Source of the DNA: Halalkalibacter urbisdiaboli
GTDB taxonomy: Bacteria; Bacillota; Bacilli; Bacillales; Bacillaceae_D
DNA length: 64,000 bases
Direction: 5' to 3'
NCBI RefSeq assembly: GCF_002156385.1
Contig: NZ_MVJM01000003.1
Location: 793,504-857,503, forward strand
Shown: piece after piece, positions 46,896 through 55,833 of the stretch
Layout of the letters: the number at the start of each line of letters is the position of its first letter
How positions within the stretch are numbered: the stretch's first letter is position 1
Notes under the pieces: model-generated
Seen by the model: the letters and a program-made list of their open reading frames with translations, nothing else
What the model was told of the DNA's origin: nothing
Database searches by the model: none
Made by a program: the position numbers and the translations under genes

Positions 46896-47897
46896 TTATT
46901 TTTCATCTACGATTTCTTTTAAGATTTCATAAGAACGAACTTGTTTTTCTGGATTGTAAATATAAGACACAACCATAATCTCATCAACGTTATGTTGAAT
47001 TTGAAATCTTGTTAACTGTTCTCGTATCGTTTCTTTGCTACCTTGTAAAGTCATACTAGACATGGATGTTGCCATTTGTTTCTCAGGCGGGGTCCAAACT
47101 TGTTCCATGTTTTCAACGGGTGGCTTTAAAGGCGTTTGCGTACCACGAACAACATTAAGAAAAAATTGCTGCATGGTTGTTGATTCAAATTGGGCCTCTT
47201 CATCACTTTCGGCCGCAATAACATTTATACAGGCGATCATATATGGAGAATCAAGGTAGTCAGATGGCTGGAACCGTTCACGATAAATGGAGATAGCTTC
47301 TTCCATATACCTTGGTGCAAAGTGAGCAGCAAAAACATAGGGTAAGCCTAATTTAGCAGCTAAATAAGCTGAATCAGTTGAAGAACCAAGAATATAAATC
47401 GGAATATTCGTGCCAACACCTGGAAACGCCTTCACCTGATTTTGACGTTCCTCGGGCCCAAAATAGGTTAATAAATCCGTCACATCCTCGGGAAATCGAT
47501 ACACGGGATCATTTTGGGAACGCCTAAGAGCACTTGCGGTCAGCATATCTGTACCGGGTGCTCGACCTAAGCCTAAATCAAGACGATTAGGATAGAGTGT
47601 TGCCATCGTTCCAAATTGTTCCGCCACTACTAACGGAGAATGATTAGGTAGCATAATTCCACCGGCTCCTACACGGATCGTACTCGTGTGTTCCAACGTA
47701 TGCTTGATTAATATCGAAGTAGCAGAGCTTACAAGGGAGCGTGTATTATGGTGTTCTGCAATCCAATAGCGTTTATATCCAAGATTCTCACCAGCCTGCG
47801 CCAAATGTACCATCGCATCAATCGCAGCTTTTGTCCCCTCTCCTTCACGAATCGGTGCGAGATTCAATATTGAAACAGGTATATTTATATTGGCCAT
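46896..47897 (-). CDS. Luciferase-like (LLM) flavin-dependent oxidoreductase
   Basis: 333 aa TIM barrel of the bacterial luciferase/F420 superfamily. It starts with the VSILNLAPIREGEGTKAA pattern of the single-subunit group, followed by RYWIAEHHNTRSLVSSATSI and LYPNRLDLGLGRAPGTD. FMN is the likely cofactor; substrate unknown. It is monocistronic with a terminator, and the 282 bp between its terminator side and the ResA-like gene hold no convincing gene. Confidence 0.88.
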   Translation of the reverse strand: MANINIPVSILNLAPIREGEGTKAAIDAMVHLAQAGENLGYKRYWIAEHHNTRSLVSSATSILIKHTLEHTSTIRVGAGGIMLPNHSPLVVAEQFGTMATLYPNRLDLGLGRAPGTDMLTASALRRSQNDPVYRFPEDVTDLLTYFGPEERQNQVKAFPGVGTNIPIYILGSSTDSAYLAAKLGLPYVFAAHFAPRYMEEAISIYRERFQPSDYLDSPYMIACINVIAAESDEEAQFESTTMQQFFLNVVRGTQTPLKPPVENMEQVWTPPEKQMATSMSSMTLQGSKETIREQLTRFQIQHNVDEIMVVSYIYNPEKQVRSYEILKEIVDEK

Positions 47898-48183
47898 ATT
47901 CTCTAATTCCTTTCTTTAGTAAAGATTCTGTATTAGAATATCAATTTACGCAGTCGCAGCAAAACGAAATGCTTAAAGCTTCATTCGAGCAGCCTTATTT
48001 CATTCTCTTACAAAGTTTCACTATATGATTACCTGAAAAGGGGGTCATTAACATAAATAGAGTAAGAAAATCGTAGTTTGCAACATTTGAATCATTAGTG
48101 GACGAGTTTTAATCAAGGAAAAGTCCCATAAATGAACTATTTTATGTATAATTTTACTAGGAAGGCCGAAAGGAGAAAATTAG

Positions 48184-49080
48184 GTGAAAGAGACAGAGAC
48201 TAAAATGTTGCAAGACGAAAATCCGATACGAAAAGATTGGTTGAGGTTTGTCGTTATTGCTTTGTATGTAGCTGGTTTTATTGGGATTGTAGGTTTAGGT
48301 GTAGTAGAAATAGTACAAGCGCCTTTATCATCTAAAGAAAAGGCTGTAGAAGTTGTTAGTGGAGATGCTGGGCAAAAAATTAGTGAAAAGCCTACACTTA
48401 CTACCCTTGTTATCGAACCGATTGTATCAAATCCTAAAGTAATTACAATTATAAAGCACTTGTTTTATTTACTAGTATGGATTTTTCTTTTTTTACTGTT
48501 TCCCATTGTGTTTACACGATTAAAACGACTAAAATTGTTCAATTTTGAATTCGAGCTTGAGAAAAAGGAAGAACAAGTCATTAATGTGTTAAATGTGACA
48601 ACTCAAAAAATCTATTACTTGTCCGAATGGGCTGCGGAAGAAAAAACGAATCAATTCGTTCATAAGGTAAAACAATTCCCTGATGTTGAAGATGCGATTG
48701 AATTAATGGTCGTAGAAATGGCTAAGTATTATTATGATACATGGGATCATACGTTTTCGTATCAAATATTAGATAAAGAGGCTTTTCAAAAGTCTAAAAA
48801 GATACCAAAGATTGTCAGAAATACATACGATTTAGCTCACGAACGTCTGGAGGCTATTCCGATTAACAAGGAGAATAGCGATCATATTTATTTTAAAAAT
48901 TACTTACTTACCTCAATCAATTACGATGAACAAAACATAGTCGTTGTTTTGTCGAGCTATAAATTAGAATTTGATGAATATGATTCGATTTTATTATCTG
49001 GATTAGTTTCATTAGCGATTCAGTACTATGAAAAGGCGAAGATGATGGGGATATTAGAAAGCTTGGATCTTGCAGAATAA
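48184..49080 (+). CDS. Hypothetical membrane protein (298 aa)
   Basis: Two membrane helices (about 21-43 and 88-112) flank a 45-residue outside loop. A cytosolic coiled coil (FELEKKEEQVINVLNV) and a helical domain of about 160 residues ending LSGLVSLAIQYYEKAKMMG follow. No family recognised. GTG 48184 has AAAGGAG 8 bp upstream. A small basic protein gene follows on the same strand after 38 bp. Confidence 0.65.
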   Translation: MKETETKMLQDENPIRKDWLRFVVIALYVAGFIGIVGLGVVEIVQAPLSSKEKAVEVVSGDAGQKISEKPTLTTLVIEPIVSNPKVITIIKHLFYLLVWIFLFLLFPIVFTRLKRLKLFNFEFELEKKEEQVINVLNVTTQKIYYLSEWAAEEKTNQFVHKVKQFPDVEDAIELMVVEMAKYYYDTWDHTFSYQILDKEAFQKSKKIPKIVRNTYDLAHERLEAIPINKENSDHIYFKNYLLTSINYDEQNIVVVLSSYKLEFDEYDSILLSGLVSLAIQYYEKAKMMGILESLDLAE

Positions 49081-49118
49081 TATGGAAGGCATTAGAATAG
49101 AAGTAAGAGGTGATGATT

Positions 49119-49313
49119 ATGCCCAAACTTAAAGAAGGAAACGTTAGGATTGAAGTGAAATCAGAAAATAAAGTATCGAAACAGGATCTAGAGAAATACA
49201 TTCGCAAATCTAAAACAGTTTTAAGTGGACAGGCCCATGCTAACAAAAAGAAAGCTTCAGGTGTTAAAATTACTAAAGGAAGCATTATAGCAAAGAAGGC
49301 TTTACCTTATTAA
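49119..49313 (+). CDS. Small basic hypothetical protein (64 aa)
   Basis: Lys-rich soluble protein (VSKQDLEKYIRKSK, ANKKKASGVKITKG). No family recognised. ATG 49119 lies 6 bp from GAGGTG; upstream GTG and ATG codons overlap that site. Probably cotranscribed with the 298-aa membrane protein. Confidence 0.6.
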   Translation: MPKLKEGNVRIEVKSENKVSKQDLEKYIRKSKTVLSGQAHANKKKASGVKITKGSIIAKKALPY

Positions 49314-49318
49314 TAAGA

Positions 49319-49352
49319 AAGAGTGAGTCCCGTGTGGATTTACTCTTTTTAT
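49319..49352 (+). terminator. Terminator after the small basic protein gene
   Basis: AAGAGTGAGTCC and GGATTTACTCTT pair over 12 positions with two G-T pairs, then TTTTTATTTTT. Confidence 0.8.
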
Positions 49353-49531
49353 TTTTCTATTTTATAATAATCAGCAATCGTTCTCTTCACTCGGTCGTCA
49401 CTAGAAAACCAATTTGTTGCTCTTCTTATTTTATTTGGATTCCACGGTTTCACTCGTGTTATTTCTGTTTCTGTTGCTAATATTCGTCTAGCTTTTTTAA
49501 TCAATTTATCGCGTAATTTTTTTTCGTCCAA
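49349..49531 (-). CDS. Small basic hypothetical protein (60 aa)
   Basis: Highly basic and helical (KLRDKLIKKARRILATETE, RVKRTIADYYKIEK), with the conserved-looking PWNPNKIRRATNWF in the middle. No family recognised. Start is TTG 49531, 9 bp from AAGGAGG. It is convergent with the preceding + gene and shares its terminator hairpin. Confidence 0.55.
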   Translation of the reverse strand: MDEKKLRDKLIKKARRILATETEITRVKPWNPNKIRRATNWFSSDDRVKRTIADYYKIEK

Positions 49532-49587
49532 TGTGAAAAACCTCCTTATTTAAGGATATAATCCCCTTTTAAAAGTATTCTATGATT

Positions 49588-49622
49588 AAAAAAAGCAGAA
49601 GATGAATGTCTTCACCTTCTGC
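49588..49622 (-). terminator. Terminator of the MFS gene
   Basis: On -, GCAGAAGGTGAAGA and TCATCTTCTGC pair, followed by seven T. Confidence 0.8.
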
Positions 49623-49666
49623 ACTTCCTTCTTCATAGTTAGTTGATATTAATTATGGTAATGAAA

Positions 49667-51028
49667 TCACTTCGCCTCAGATAACGTCTTCTGTTTAAGG
49701 GAGAATGTGGTGTAATATATCGTAAAGCTGATAGCAATGGTGATTAATAAAACGACAAAAATGTTGCTATAAATTACGCCTGTTTGATTTACAACCGCAA
49801 ACGGGTTCCATTTTACTCTCGCCTCTGATAAATCAAGAACTTTCCCAACTGTCGTTGCGCCAAATGCACCTGACATAAAGAAGATCAGGTTGTATAAGCC
49901 CATCCCTATTCCTAGGTTCTCTTTATTAAGTGTATTTGACACCGTGTTGGCTAAAGAAGATTGAATCGTCGAAAAGCCAATGTAGCAAATGATTAGTACT
50001 GCAGCAATCATACTGAAATGAGATCCGGCAAAGATGGACATTAAAAAATAACCAATCCCTATTAGACCAAGTCCTCCGGTAACGATTGGAACGCTCCCAA
50101 TTCGATCAGCCATTCTGCCACTGACTGTTCCAAAGATTGCAGCGCTAATCGCCCCAGGAAACATAACTAAACCGATGAACATACTCGATAACCCATTTTG
50201 ATCCTTGAGCATAATGGGAACGAGAAACATCATGCCAAACACAGTAGCTACTGCTAAAAAGCCAGTTAATAGTGCATTACGGTATTGTTTATTTAAAAAG
50301 AGGTGAGGTTGGATAAATGGGTTCTTCTCTTTTCTTATGTGTAAGACAAATAATCCTAAAAGTAAAAGGCCAAAAACTAAATACATCAAATGCAGTTCTG
50401 TTAAAAAAAGGAGCAAGCCTGTTATCCCAATCCCCAATAAAACCGCACCTTTTAAATCAAATGTTAATTGTGTATTTGCTTTTTCAACCGGTAAAAGTTT
50501 TCGTAAAAAGTAAATCGCTGGTAAAGAAAACAAAGAAATTAGAAACAAGTAATGCCAATTCAATGCACCCGCAACAAAGCCACCGAGGATGGGTCCTATC
50601 CCTGCACCAAAAGAAACGGTAGAGGCAATAGCGCCTAAGACCTTTCCTTTTGATTGAGGTGGGAAATAACGAGTTGCTGTAATCATTCCGAGAGCCGGGA
50701 TGGCAGCAGCTCCAGACGCTTGAACAATCCTAGCAATGATAAGCATCCAATAAGTTGTTGAAATAAATCCTAACAAGGACCCGAGATTAAATAACACTAA
50801 CCCGACTGTAATTAAATTTTTCACTGGGTACATGTCTGCCAATTTACCATATGTTATCGACCCAAGTGCAAAAATAACGATATAACCAGAAATAACCCAG
50901 CTTACTTCTGATGGCGTCAATTGAAACTGTTCTCCAATCGTAGGAATTGCTACATTAAACATTGTCCCGTTCATAACGGAGAAAAACACAATGAAGCTTA
51001 AGAAAAAAATTAATCGATTACTATGCAA
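49667..51028 (-). CDS. MFS drug exporter, DHA2 (TetA(L)-like) group
   Basis: 453 aa with about 14 membrane helices. Motif A region YGKLADMYPVKNLI, the antiporter motif C SFGAGIGPILGGFVAG in helix 5, and the early Asn/Asp signature FNVAIPTIGEQFQL match the 14-helix drug:H+ antiporters. Substrate unknown. TetA(L) also exchanges Na+ or K+ for H+, which would suit an alkaliphile, but this cannot be decided here. No regulator lies adjacent. Confidence 0.85.
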   Translation of the reverse strand: MHSNRLIFFLSFIVFFSVMNGTMFNVAIPTIGEQFQLTPSEVSWVISGYIVIFALGSITYGKLADMYPVKNLITVGLVLFNLGSLLGFISTTYWMLIIARIVQASGAAAIPALGMITATRYFPPQSKGKVLGAIASTVSFGAGIGPILGGFVAGALNWHYLFLISLFSLPAIYFLRKLLPVEKANTQLTFDLKGAVLLGIGITGLLLFLTELHLMYLVFGLLLLGLFVLHIRKEKNPFIQPHLFLNKQYRNALLTGFLAVATVFGMMFLVPIMLKDQNGLSSMFIGLVMFPGAISAAIFGTVSGRMADRIGSVPIVTGGLGLIGIGYFLMSIFAGSHFSMIAAVLIICYIGFSTIQSSLANTVSNTLNKENLGIGMGLYNLIFFMSGAFGATTVGKVLDLSEARVKWNPFAVVNQTGVIYSNIFVVLLITIAISFTIYYTTFSLKQKTLSEAK

Positions 51029-51073
51029 AGCATTCGCTCCTTACTTTAATAATTGCTGCAGTCTGTTTCGTTG

Positions 51074-51826
51074 TCAGCGTATTGTAATATCCTTCTCCAA
51101 GTATTCTTCACCTTCATACACCCTTTCAACAAATCGAGTCTCCTGCTGATTCATAAAAAGTACCGTCGAAGACCTTGTGCCGTACACTGGTGTGTGAATG
51201 AATAGTGGAGAGAGTTTTCGTTCCCATTCAAGTGACAAACCTGTCACTGGCAATTCTTCATCAGAAGCCGGTTCAGCATTTTGTAAATTTGAAAACAAAC
51301 ATTCCTTTACACCTTTTAATGAAGCCTTTAGGCAACGCTCTAACCCTGCTTTGCCTTTTTGAACCTTTGGCCATGGTGTGTCTAAGAAATGATTGCTAAG
51401 CCCGTATATCCCTGGTGCTAATAATTTTATTTGGTTTTCAACATTCGAATAATAAAATAAGGAGTTCCTATCTCCAACGAGTAAGTTAAATCCAGGATAA
51501 TCTTCACGCTGAAGTTGAATCCTTTTTAAATAGGTTTCCGGTAAATCATTTTCTATTAAAAAACGACTTACTAGTTCTCCCCGCGATCGTTTATTTCTTT
51601 GTTGTTCATTTGGATTACGGAAATTTGTAAGTGCCGCAAAACGTCCCTGTTTTGTTACTCCCATCCAAGTTCCCATTTTTTCTAGGTCTCTTCCAGCCAA
51701 CACATGAGGGGCTTCTTCCCAGAATGATACTGGTGCTGTCGGTCTTTTATAATATTCGTCGCGATTAGCAGAAACAATTAAGTCATAGCTTGAATCGACC
51801 CGATAAGCAAAGTTTATTAGGCACAT
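51074..51826 (-). CDS. NRDE family protein (TANGO2-like)
   Basis: 250 aa. It starts MCLINFAYRVD, with SANRDEYYKRPTAP carrying the NRDE motif, then the Asn-hydrolase-like fold with GTWMGVTKQGRFAALTNFR and LSNHFLDTPWPKVQ. The family is widespread, from bacteria to the human TANGO2; the exact role is unsettled, with heme or lipid handling proposed. ATG 51826 is 6 bp from AGGTG; GTG 51835 overlaps that site. Confidence 0.87.
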   Translation of the reverse strand: MCLINFAYRVDSSYDLIVSANRDEYYKRPTAPVSFWEEAPHVLAGRDLEKMGTWMGVTKQGRFAALTNFRNPNEQQRNKRSRGELVSRFLIENDLPETYLKRIQLQREDYPGFNLLVGDRNSLFYYSNVENQIKLLAPGIYGLSNHFLDTPWPKVQKGKAGLERCLKASLKGVKECLFSNLQNAEPASDEELPVTGLSLEWERKLSPLFIHTPVYGTRSSTVLFMNQQETRFVERVYEGEEYLEKDITIR

Positions 51827-51901
51827 CTTATTCACCTGCTCGTGATTTCTATTCTTTCATTTATCTAAGTTCTATCTTTTATGCCATTTTCCCTTTATCA
51901 G

Positions 51902-52297
51902 CTAGTTTGCTACTTTTTGAAGTTCGCTTCTTAGAAATGAACGAAGCTTACGTGGTAGGAATCGGCGAATTTCCTCTTCATGATACCCAACTAACAGTTT
52001 TTTTTCATTATGGATAATTGGTCGGCGTAGTATTTTTGGATTCTCCAATATTAGTTTGTACAATTCATGTAGTGAAAGGGAATCAATTTTTTCTCCTAAT
52101 TCTTGAAACGTTTTTGATTTTGTCGAAATAATCTCGTCTGTCCCCTCTTCCGTTAAAAGAAGGATAGATTGAATTTCACTTTCTGTTAGCGGATCAGACA
52201 ATATGTTTTTTTCGATAAAGTCAATGTGGTTTTCTTCAAGCCATTTCTTTGCTTTTCGACATGAAGTACAGCTTGGTGTTGTATATAGTTTTATCAT
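51902..52297 (-). CDS. spx: Spx-family RNA-polymerase-binding regulator
   Basis: 131 aa, exactly the length of Spx. ArsC-like fold with the redox switch CTSC at residues 10-13, RRPIIHNEKKLLVGYHEEEI and a C-terminal acidic/basic tail. Spx binds the RNA polymerase alpha subunit during disulfide stress and reprogrammes transcription; ClpXP degrades it. Gly52 is not conserved here (TEEGTDEI region differs), so this could be a paralogue such as SpxB/MgsR. It does not keep the usual position next to oligopeptide permease genes. Confidence 0.85.
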   Translation of the reverse strand: MIKLYTTPSCTSCRKAKKWLEENHIDFIEKNILSDPLTESEIQSILLLTEEGTDEIISTKSKTFQELGEKIDSLSLHELYKLILENPKILRRPIIHNEKKLLVGYHEEEIRRFLPRKLRSFLRSELQKVAN

Positions 52298-52447
52298 TTA
52301 TACTCACTCCTTATGAAATTATTTGTTTAGTAATATGTTTATTCTGTAAACTTTTTTGTTACATTTAATATAAATTAAAAATTCCAGAGATTTTTAGAAA
52401 ATACGAGTATCTGTAAAACAATTAAAGTGAAGGTTAAAGCAGGAGTC

Positions 52448-52861
52448 TTAATGCTCTTGATTAATGGAGTCAATCACTTCTTTAATTGTATATTTTTTTA
52501 AGTATTCACCAAGATGCTCTTCAGCGCCTAAGAAAATAGAAAATAACACTGTTCGCATGTTCGCGCCGACAATGCATTTTTCATTTGACTCGGGGCACTT
52601 TGGCTGCAACGCACCTTCAGATGTAACTTTATAAACATCCCAAAGCGTAACATGGCCAGGGTCCAACACAAAAATAAATCCCCCACCTGTTCCTTCCTTT
52701 GATTGAATGTAGCCATTTTTTCGTAATAGACTTAATACTTTTCGGATACGTACTGGGTGTACCCCTGCACTTTCTGCTATCGCGTCACTTGAAGACATCC
52801 GGTCTGGCTGTAAAGCAAGAAGAGTTAAACTGTGAATGGCCAGTGTGAAATTACTGTTCAT
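52448..52861 (-). CDS. Rrf2-family regulator (YwnA-like)
   Basis: 137 aa winged helix (residues 1-75: FTLAIHSLTLLALQPDRMSS, VHPVRIRKVLSLLRKNGYI, GTGGGFIF) followed by a dimer helix. Two Cys in CPESNEKCIVG could sense redox state or thiols, but the three-Cys cluster of IscR/NsrR is lacking. Targets unknown. The start overlaps no other gene; spx lies downstream on the same strand after 150 bp. Confidence 0.87.
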   Translation of the reverse strand: MNSNFTLAIHSLTLLALQPDRMSSSDAIAESAGVHPVRIRKVLSLLRKNGYIQSKEGTGGGFIFVLDPGHVTLWDVYKVTSEGALQPKCPESNEKCIVGANMRTVLFSIFLGAEEHLGEYLKKYTIKEVIDSINQEH

Positions 52862-53085
52862 TTCTTGACCTCCTAAGGAACATAATCAACATAAAACAAT
52901 TGAGCCCCTTTAAAGAGTCTCGCTCTTAAGAAAGATATTCTGTAATCTTAAATGTTACAGTAAGAAATGTCAAGTCGTACTCTCCAGTAAATAGAGATTG
53001 AACTAGTCTTAGTATTTAGCCTGTACATATTCAATTATTGAATCGAATACGTTTATATAAGCACCATAGAAAAGGAGAGAGTCAT

Positions 53086-53919
53086 TTGAAACTAATCCTA
53101 GCTATAAGCCTATTTATCATGTTATTCAGTTGGTTGATAATTGTTTCTTACGTTTATAAGCAGCAAATAAGTAAAATGGTTGGAATGGTGATAGCGATGA
53201 CCCTAGCGATGGTTGTTGGTCTAGGTGTTGGGAGTTTAGCTGCAATGTTGTTCCCCTCCTCGTTTTTTGAGATTACAATGTTGAGCATGCTCATTGGAGG
53301 CTTTGTTGGTGTCACGGTAGGGTTTCCATACGCCATTGTAGCTATTTTAGATGGTCTGATCTCAGGTTTTATGGGTGGAATGATGGGGACAATGCTTGGT
53401 GCGATGATCGCTCTAGAAAACCAAAACCAATTGCTACATATCATTGGGCTTATATGTGTTGGCATTTTCTTTCTCGTTTATTTATTACAGCTCTCGGAAA
53501 TAAAAAGTATTTCAACACGAGTCCGTTTATTGATGCAGCCTTCTCTATATTTTGTGTTAATTTGTTTGTTTTTATATAGCTTCCATGATTATTCCTTTGA
53601 GCGGAGCGTAAAGGAGGAAGCTCATAAAGTACATGAACATGTAGAGGAAATCGTCATTCATGCAGATGACTACCATTTTTCACCCGAAAAAATAGAAGTT
53701 TCTCAAAATGAAGAAGTTACGTTTACTTTGGTGAATGATGGTTTAGAGGAACATGATTTTGAGATTAAAGAGTTGGGTTACCATCTTCATGCCATGCCAA
53801 ACGACTCAAATAGTCAAGCTGTTACCTTTACAAAACCAGGTATTTATGAAGTTCTATGTACGTTACCAGGTCACAAGGAGGCTGGGATGGCAGCAACAGT
53901 CGTAGTTGTGGAGTCATAA
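53086..53919 (+). CDS. Membrane protein with C-terminal cupredoxin domain
   Basis: 277 aa. Six membrane helices (residues 1-180, with Gly/Met-rich stretches such as GGMMGTMLGAMIALE) lead to an exported type-1 copper domain (about 195-277). The four ligands are visible: His in EEHDFEI, and Cys, His, Met in VLCTLPGHKEAGM. It probably carries electrons or copper near the respiratory chain. TTG 53086 is 8 bp from GGAG; the frame is open upstream but without a binding site. Fits the copper theme of the 38-46 kb block. Confidence 0.82.
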   Translation: MKLILAISLFIMLFSWLIIVSYVYKQQISKMVGMVIAMTLAMVVGLGVGSLAAMLFPSSFFEITMLSMLIGGFVGVTVGFPYAIVAILDGLISGFMGGMMGTMLGAMIALENQNQLLHIIGLICVGIFFLVYLLQLSEIKSISTRVRLLMQPSLYFVLICLFLYSFHDYSFERSVKEEAHKVHEHVEEIVIHADDYHFSPEKIEVSQNEEVTFTLVNDGLEEHDFEIKELGYHLHAMPNDSNSQAVTFTKPGIYEVLCTLPGHKEAGMAATVVVVES

Positions 53920-53930
53920 CGCAATAAATA

Positions 53931-53965
53931 AAAGGCAAGATTATGTATCATCTTGCCTTTCTGCC
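53931..53965. terminator. Bidirectional terminator between cupredoxin and lcfA genes
   Basis: AAAGGCAAGAT and ATCTTGCCTTT are exact complements with an 8-nt loop; T or A tracts lie on both sides. Confidence 0.75.
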
Positions 53966-54084
53966 TATCTTTTGCCTGAGAAAAATCAGTTTAGGTATTT
54001 GGCATACTTTTTTAAACAGGGTTGAAGTTCACTTTTGGTCCATTATGCATTTTAAAATGTCGACCATCCCCTTATGCTTTCAAG

Positions 54085-55764
54085 TTACTTATCTTGCAGG
54101 TTTTCTTTTTCCTCCTCTACTAATAGCCGGCGCAGTGTTTTACCAATCAATGTTTTAGGAAGGCTATCACGAAATTCAAACTTTCTCGGTACTTTGTAAG
54201 CAGCCAGCTTAGCTCGACAGAAGGTTTCAAGCTGCTCTATATCTAGATTCACTCCATCTTTTATAACGATAAATGCTTTTACCGTTTCACCTCGGTATTC
54301 ATCTGGGATACCGACAACAACCGCATCCAATACGGCAGGATGTTCAAACAATACTTCTTCAATTTCGCGAGGATAAATATTAAAGCCACCAGCGATAATA
54401 ACATCCTTTTTACGGTCAATAATATAAAAGAAGCCGTCATCGTCCATCTTTGCCATATCCCCAGTATAGAGCCAACCGTCCTTTAATGTATTAGTAGTCT
54501 CTTCTGGTTGGTTCCAATAGCCTTGCATCACTTGAGGCCCACGAATTATAAGCTCACCGACTTCCCCATAGTCTACTTCAACTCCTGTATCAGGATCGAT
54601 TATTTTTGCTTCAGTATCAGGAAATGGAATTCCAATTGAGCCAAGCTTTCTTTTTTCCCATATATTATTAGCATGGGTAACTGGTGATGCTTCTGTTAAG
54701 CCGTAGCCTTCAATCAACTTCCCACCTGTAACGTTTTCAAAAATCTCCTGAAGATGACTAGGTAAGGATGCTGCTCCACTAATACATACATTTATAGACG
54801 ATAAGTCATATTTGTGTATGTTCGGACTGTTCATGAGAGAGATGTACATCGTAGGTGCTCCTGGAAAAGTAGTTGGCTTCATTTTGTTTATAAGCTTTAA
54901 TGATAATTCTGGTTCGAACTTTGGGATAAGGATCAGCATTCCACCTAGTTTCATAGCAAGATTCATAAGGACTGTCATTCCAAACACGTGGAAAAATGGG
55001 AGTGCAGCTAAATATCGTTCCTTGCTTTCCTCACTTCGATAGGTCCATGCCCTTGTTTGAAGGGTGTTCGCTACGAGATTATAATGAGTAAGCATCACCC
55101 CTTTGGAAAGACCTGTGGTTCCACCTGTATATTGTAAAAGCGCTAAATCTTTCTCAGGATTAATCTCAACACTAACGGGCGAGACTGGGGCTTGAGAAAG
55201 CAGGTCTTTCAATGAAAACATATTTTTCTCGTAGCGTACATTCATTGATAACCCGTCTTTTTTGACCTTTAGTGGATATAAGAAATTTTTTGGGAAGGGC
55301 AAGTAATCTTTTATAGAAGTAAAGATCGTATGCCTAACTGTTGTCTTTGTTAGTACATTCCGAACTCGATTATGCAGAAGGTCAAGTGCAATGAGGATTG
55401 TTGCTCCGGAATCATTGAGTTGATACTCAAGTTCTCTTTCTACATAAGTCGGATTTGTTTGTACGACAATGGCACCAATTAATAGTGCACCGTAATAAGT
55501 GATAACCGCTTGTGGACAGTTCGGGAGCATGATGGCGACACGATCACCTTTTTCAACTCCCAATTCTTTTAATACATGTGCGAATTGATACGTTTCATAT
55601 AACAACTCTTTGTACTTGATTTTTTTTCCATAAAAGAACAAGGCTGTATTTTCCGGGTATTTTGCGGCTGCGTCTAACATGAATTGAGCCAAATTGTGCT
55701 TAGGATAATCATATGTTGGAAAAACCTCTTTCGGATATTCCGCCAACCAAACCTTATCGGTCAT
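54085..55764 (-). CDS. lcfA: Long-chain fatty acid-CoA ligase
   Basis: 559 aa, against 560 in B. subtilis LcfA. AMP-binding signatures YTGGTTGLSKGVMLTH and GYGLTEASPVTHAN, YTGDMAKMDDDGFFYIIDRK, and the catalytic Lys in the C-terminal LPKTLIGKTLRR. Activates fatty acids to acyl-CoA for beta-oxidation. ATG 55764 is 8 bp from AAAGGAG. Same strand as the fad genes but 69 bp away from fadE. Confidence 0.93.
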   Translation of the reverse strand: MTDKVWLAEYPKEVFPTYDYPKHNLAQFMLDAAAKYPENTALFFYGKKIKYKELLYETYQFAHVLKELGVEKGDRVAIMLPNCPQAVITYYGALLIGAIVVQTNPTYVERELEYQLNDSGATILIALDLLHNRVRNVLTKTTVRHTIFTSIKDYLPFPKNFLYPLKVKKDGLSMNVRYEKNMFSLKDLLSQAPVSPVSVEINPEKDLALLQYTGGTTGLSKGVMLTHYNLVANTLQTRAWTYRSEESKERYLAALPFFHVFGMTVLMNLAMKLGGMLILIPKFEPELSLKLINKMKPTTFPGAPTMYISLMNSPNIHKYDLSSINVCISGAASLPSHLQEIFENVTGGKLIEGYGLTEASPVTHANNIWEKRKLGSIGIPFPDTEAKIIDPDTGVEVDYGEVGELIIRGPQVMQGYWNQPEETTNTLKDGWLYTGDMAKMDDDGFFYIIDRKKDVIIAGGFNIYPREIEEVLFEHPAVLDAVVVGIPDEYRGETVKAFIVIKDGVNLDIEQLETFCRAKLAAYKVPRKFEFRDSLPKTLIGKTLRRLLVEEEKENLQDK

Positions 55765-55833
55765 ACCCAACACTCCTTTTTTGGCTAGAAGACGTGTTTT
55801 ATAACACGCATTACAGATTCCTCTATTTACCCT

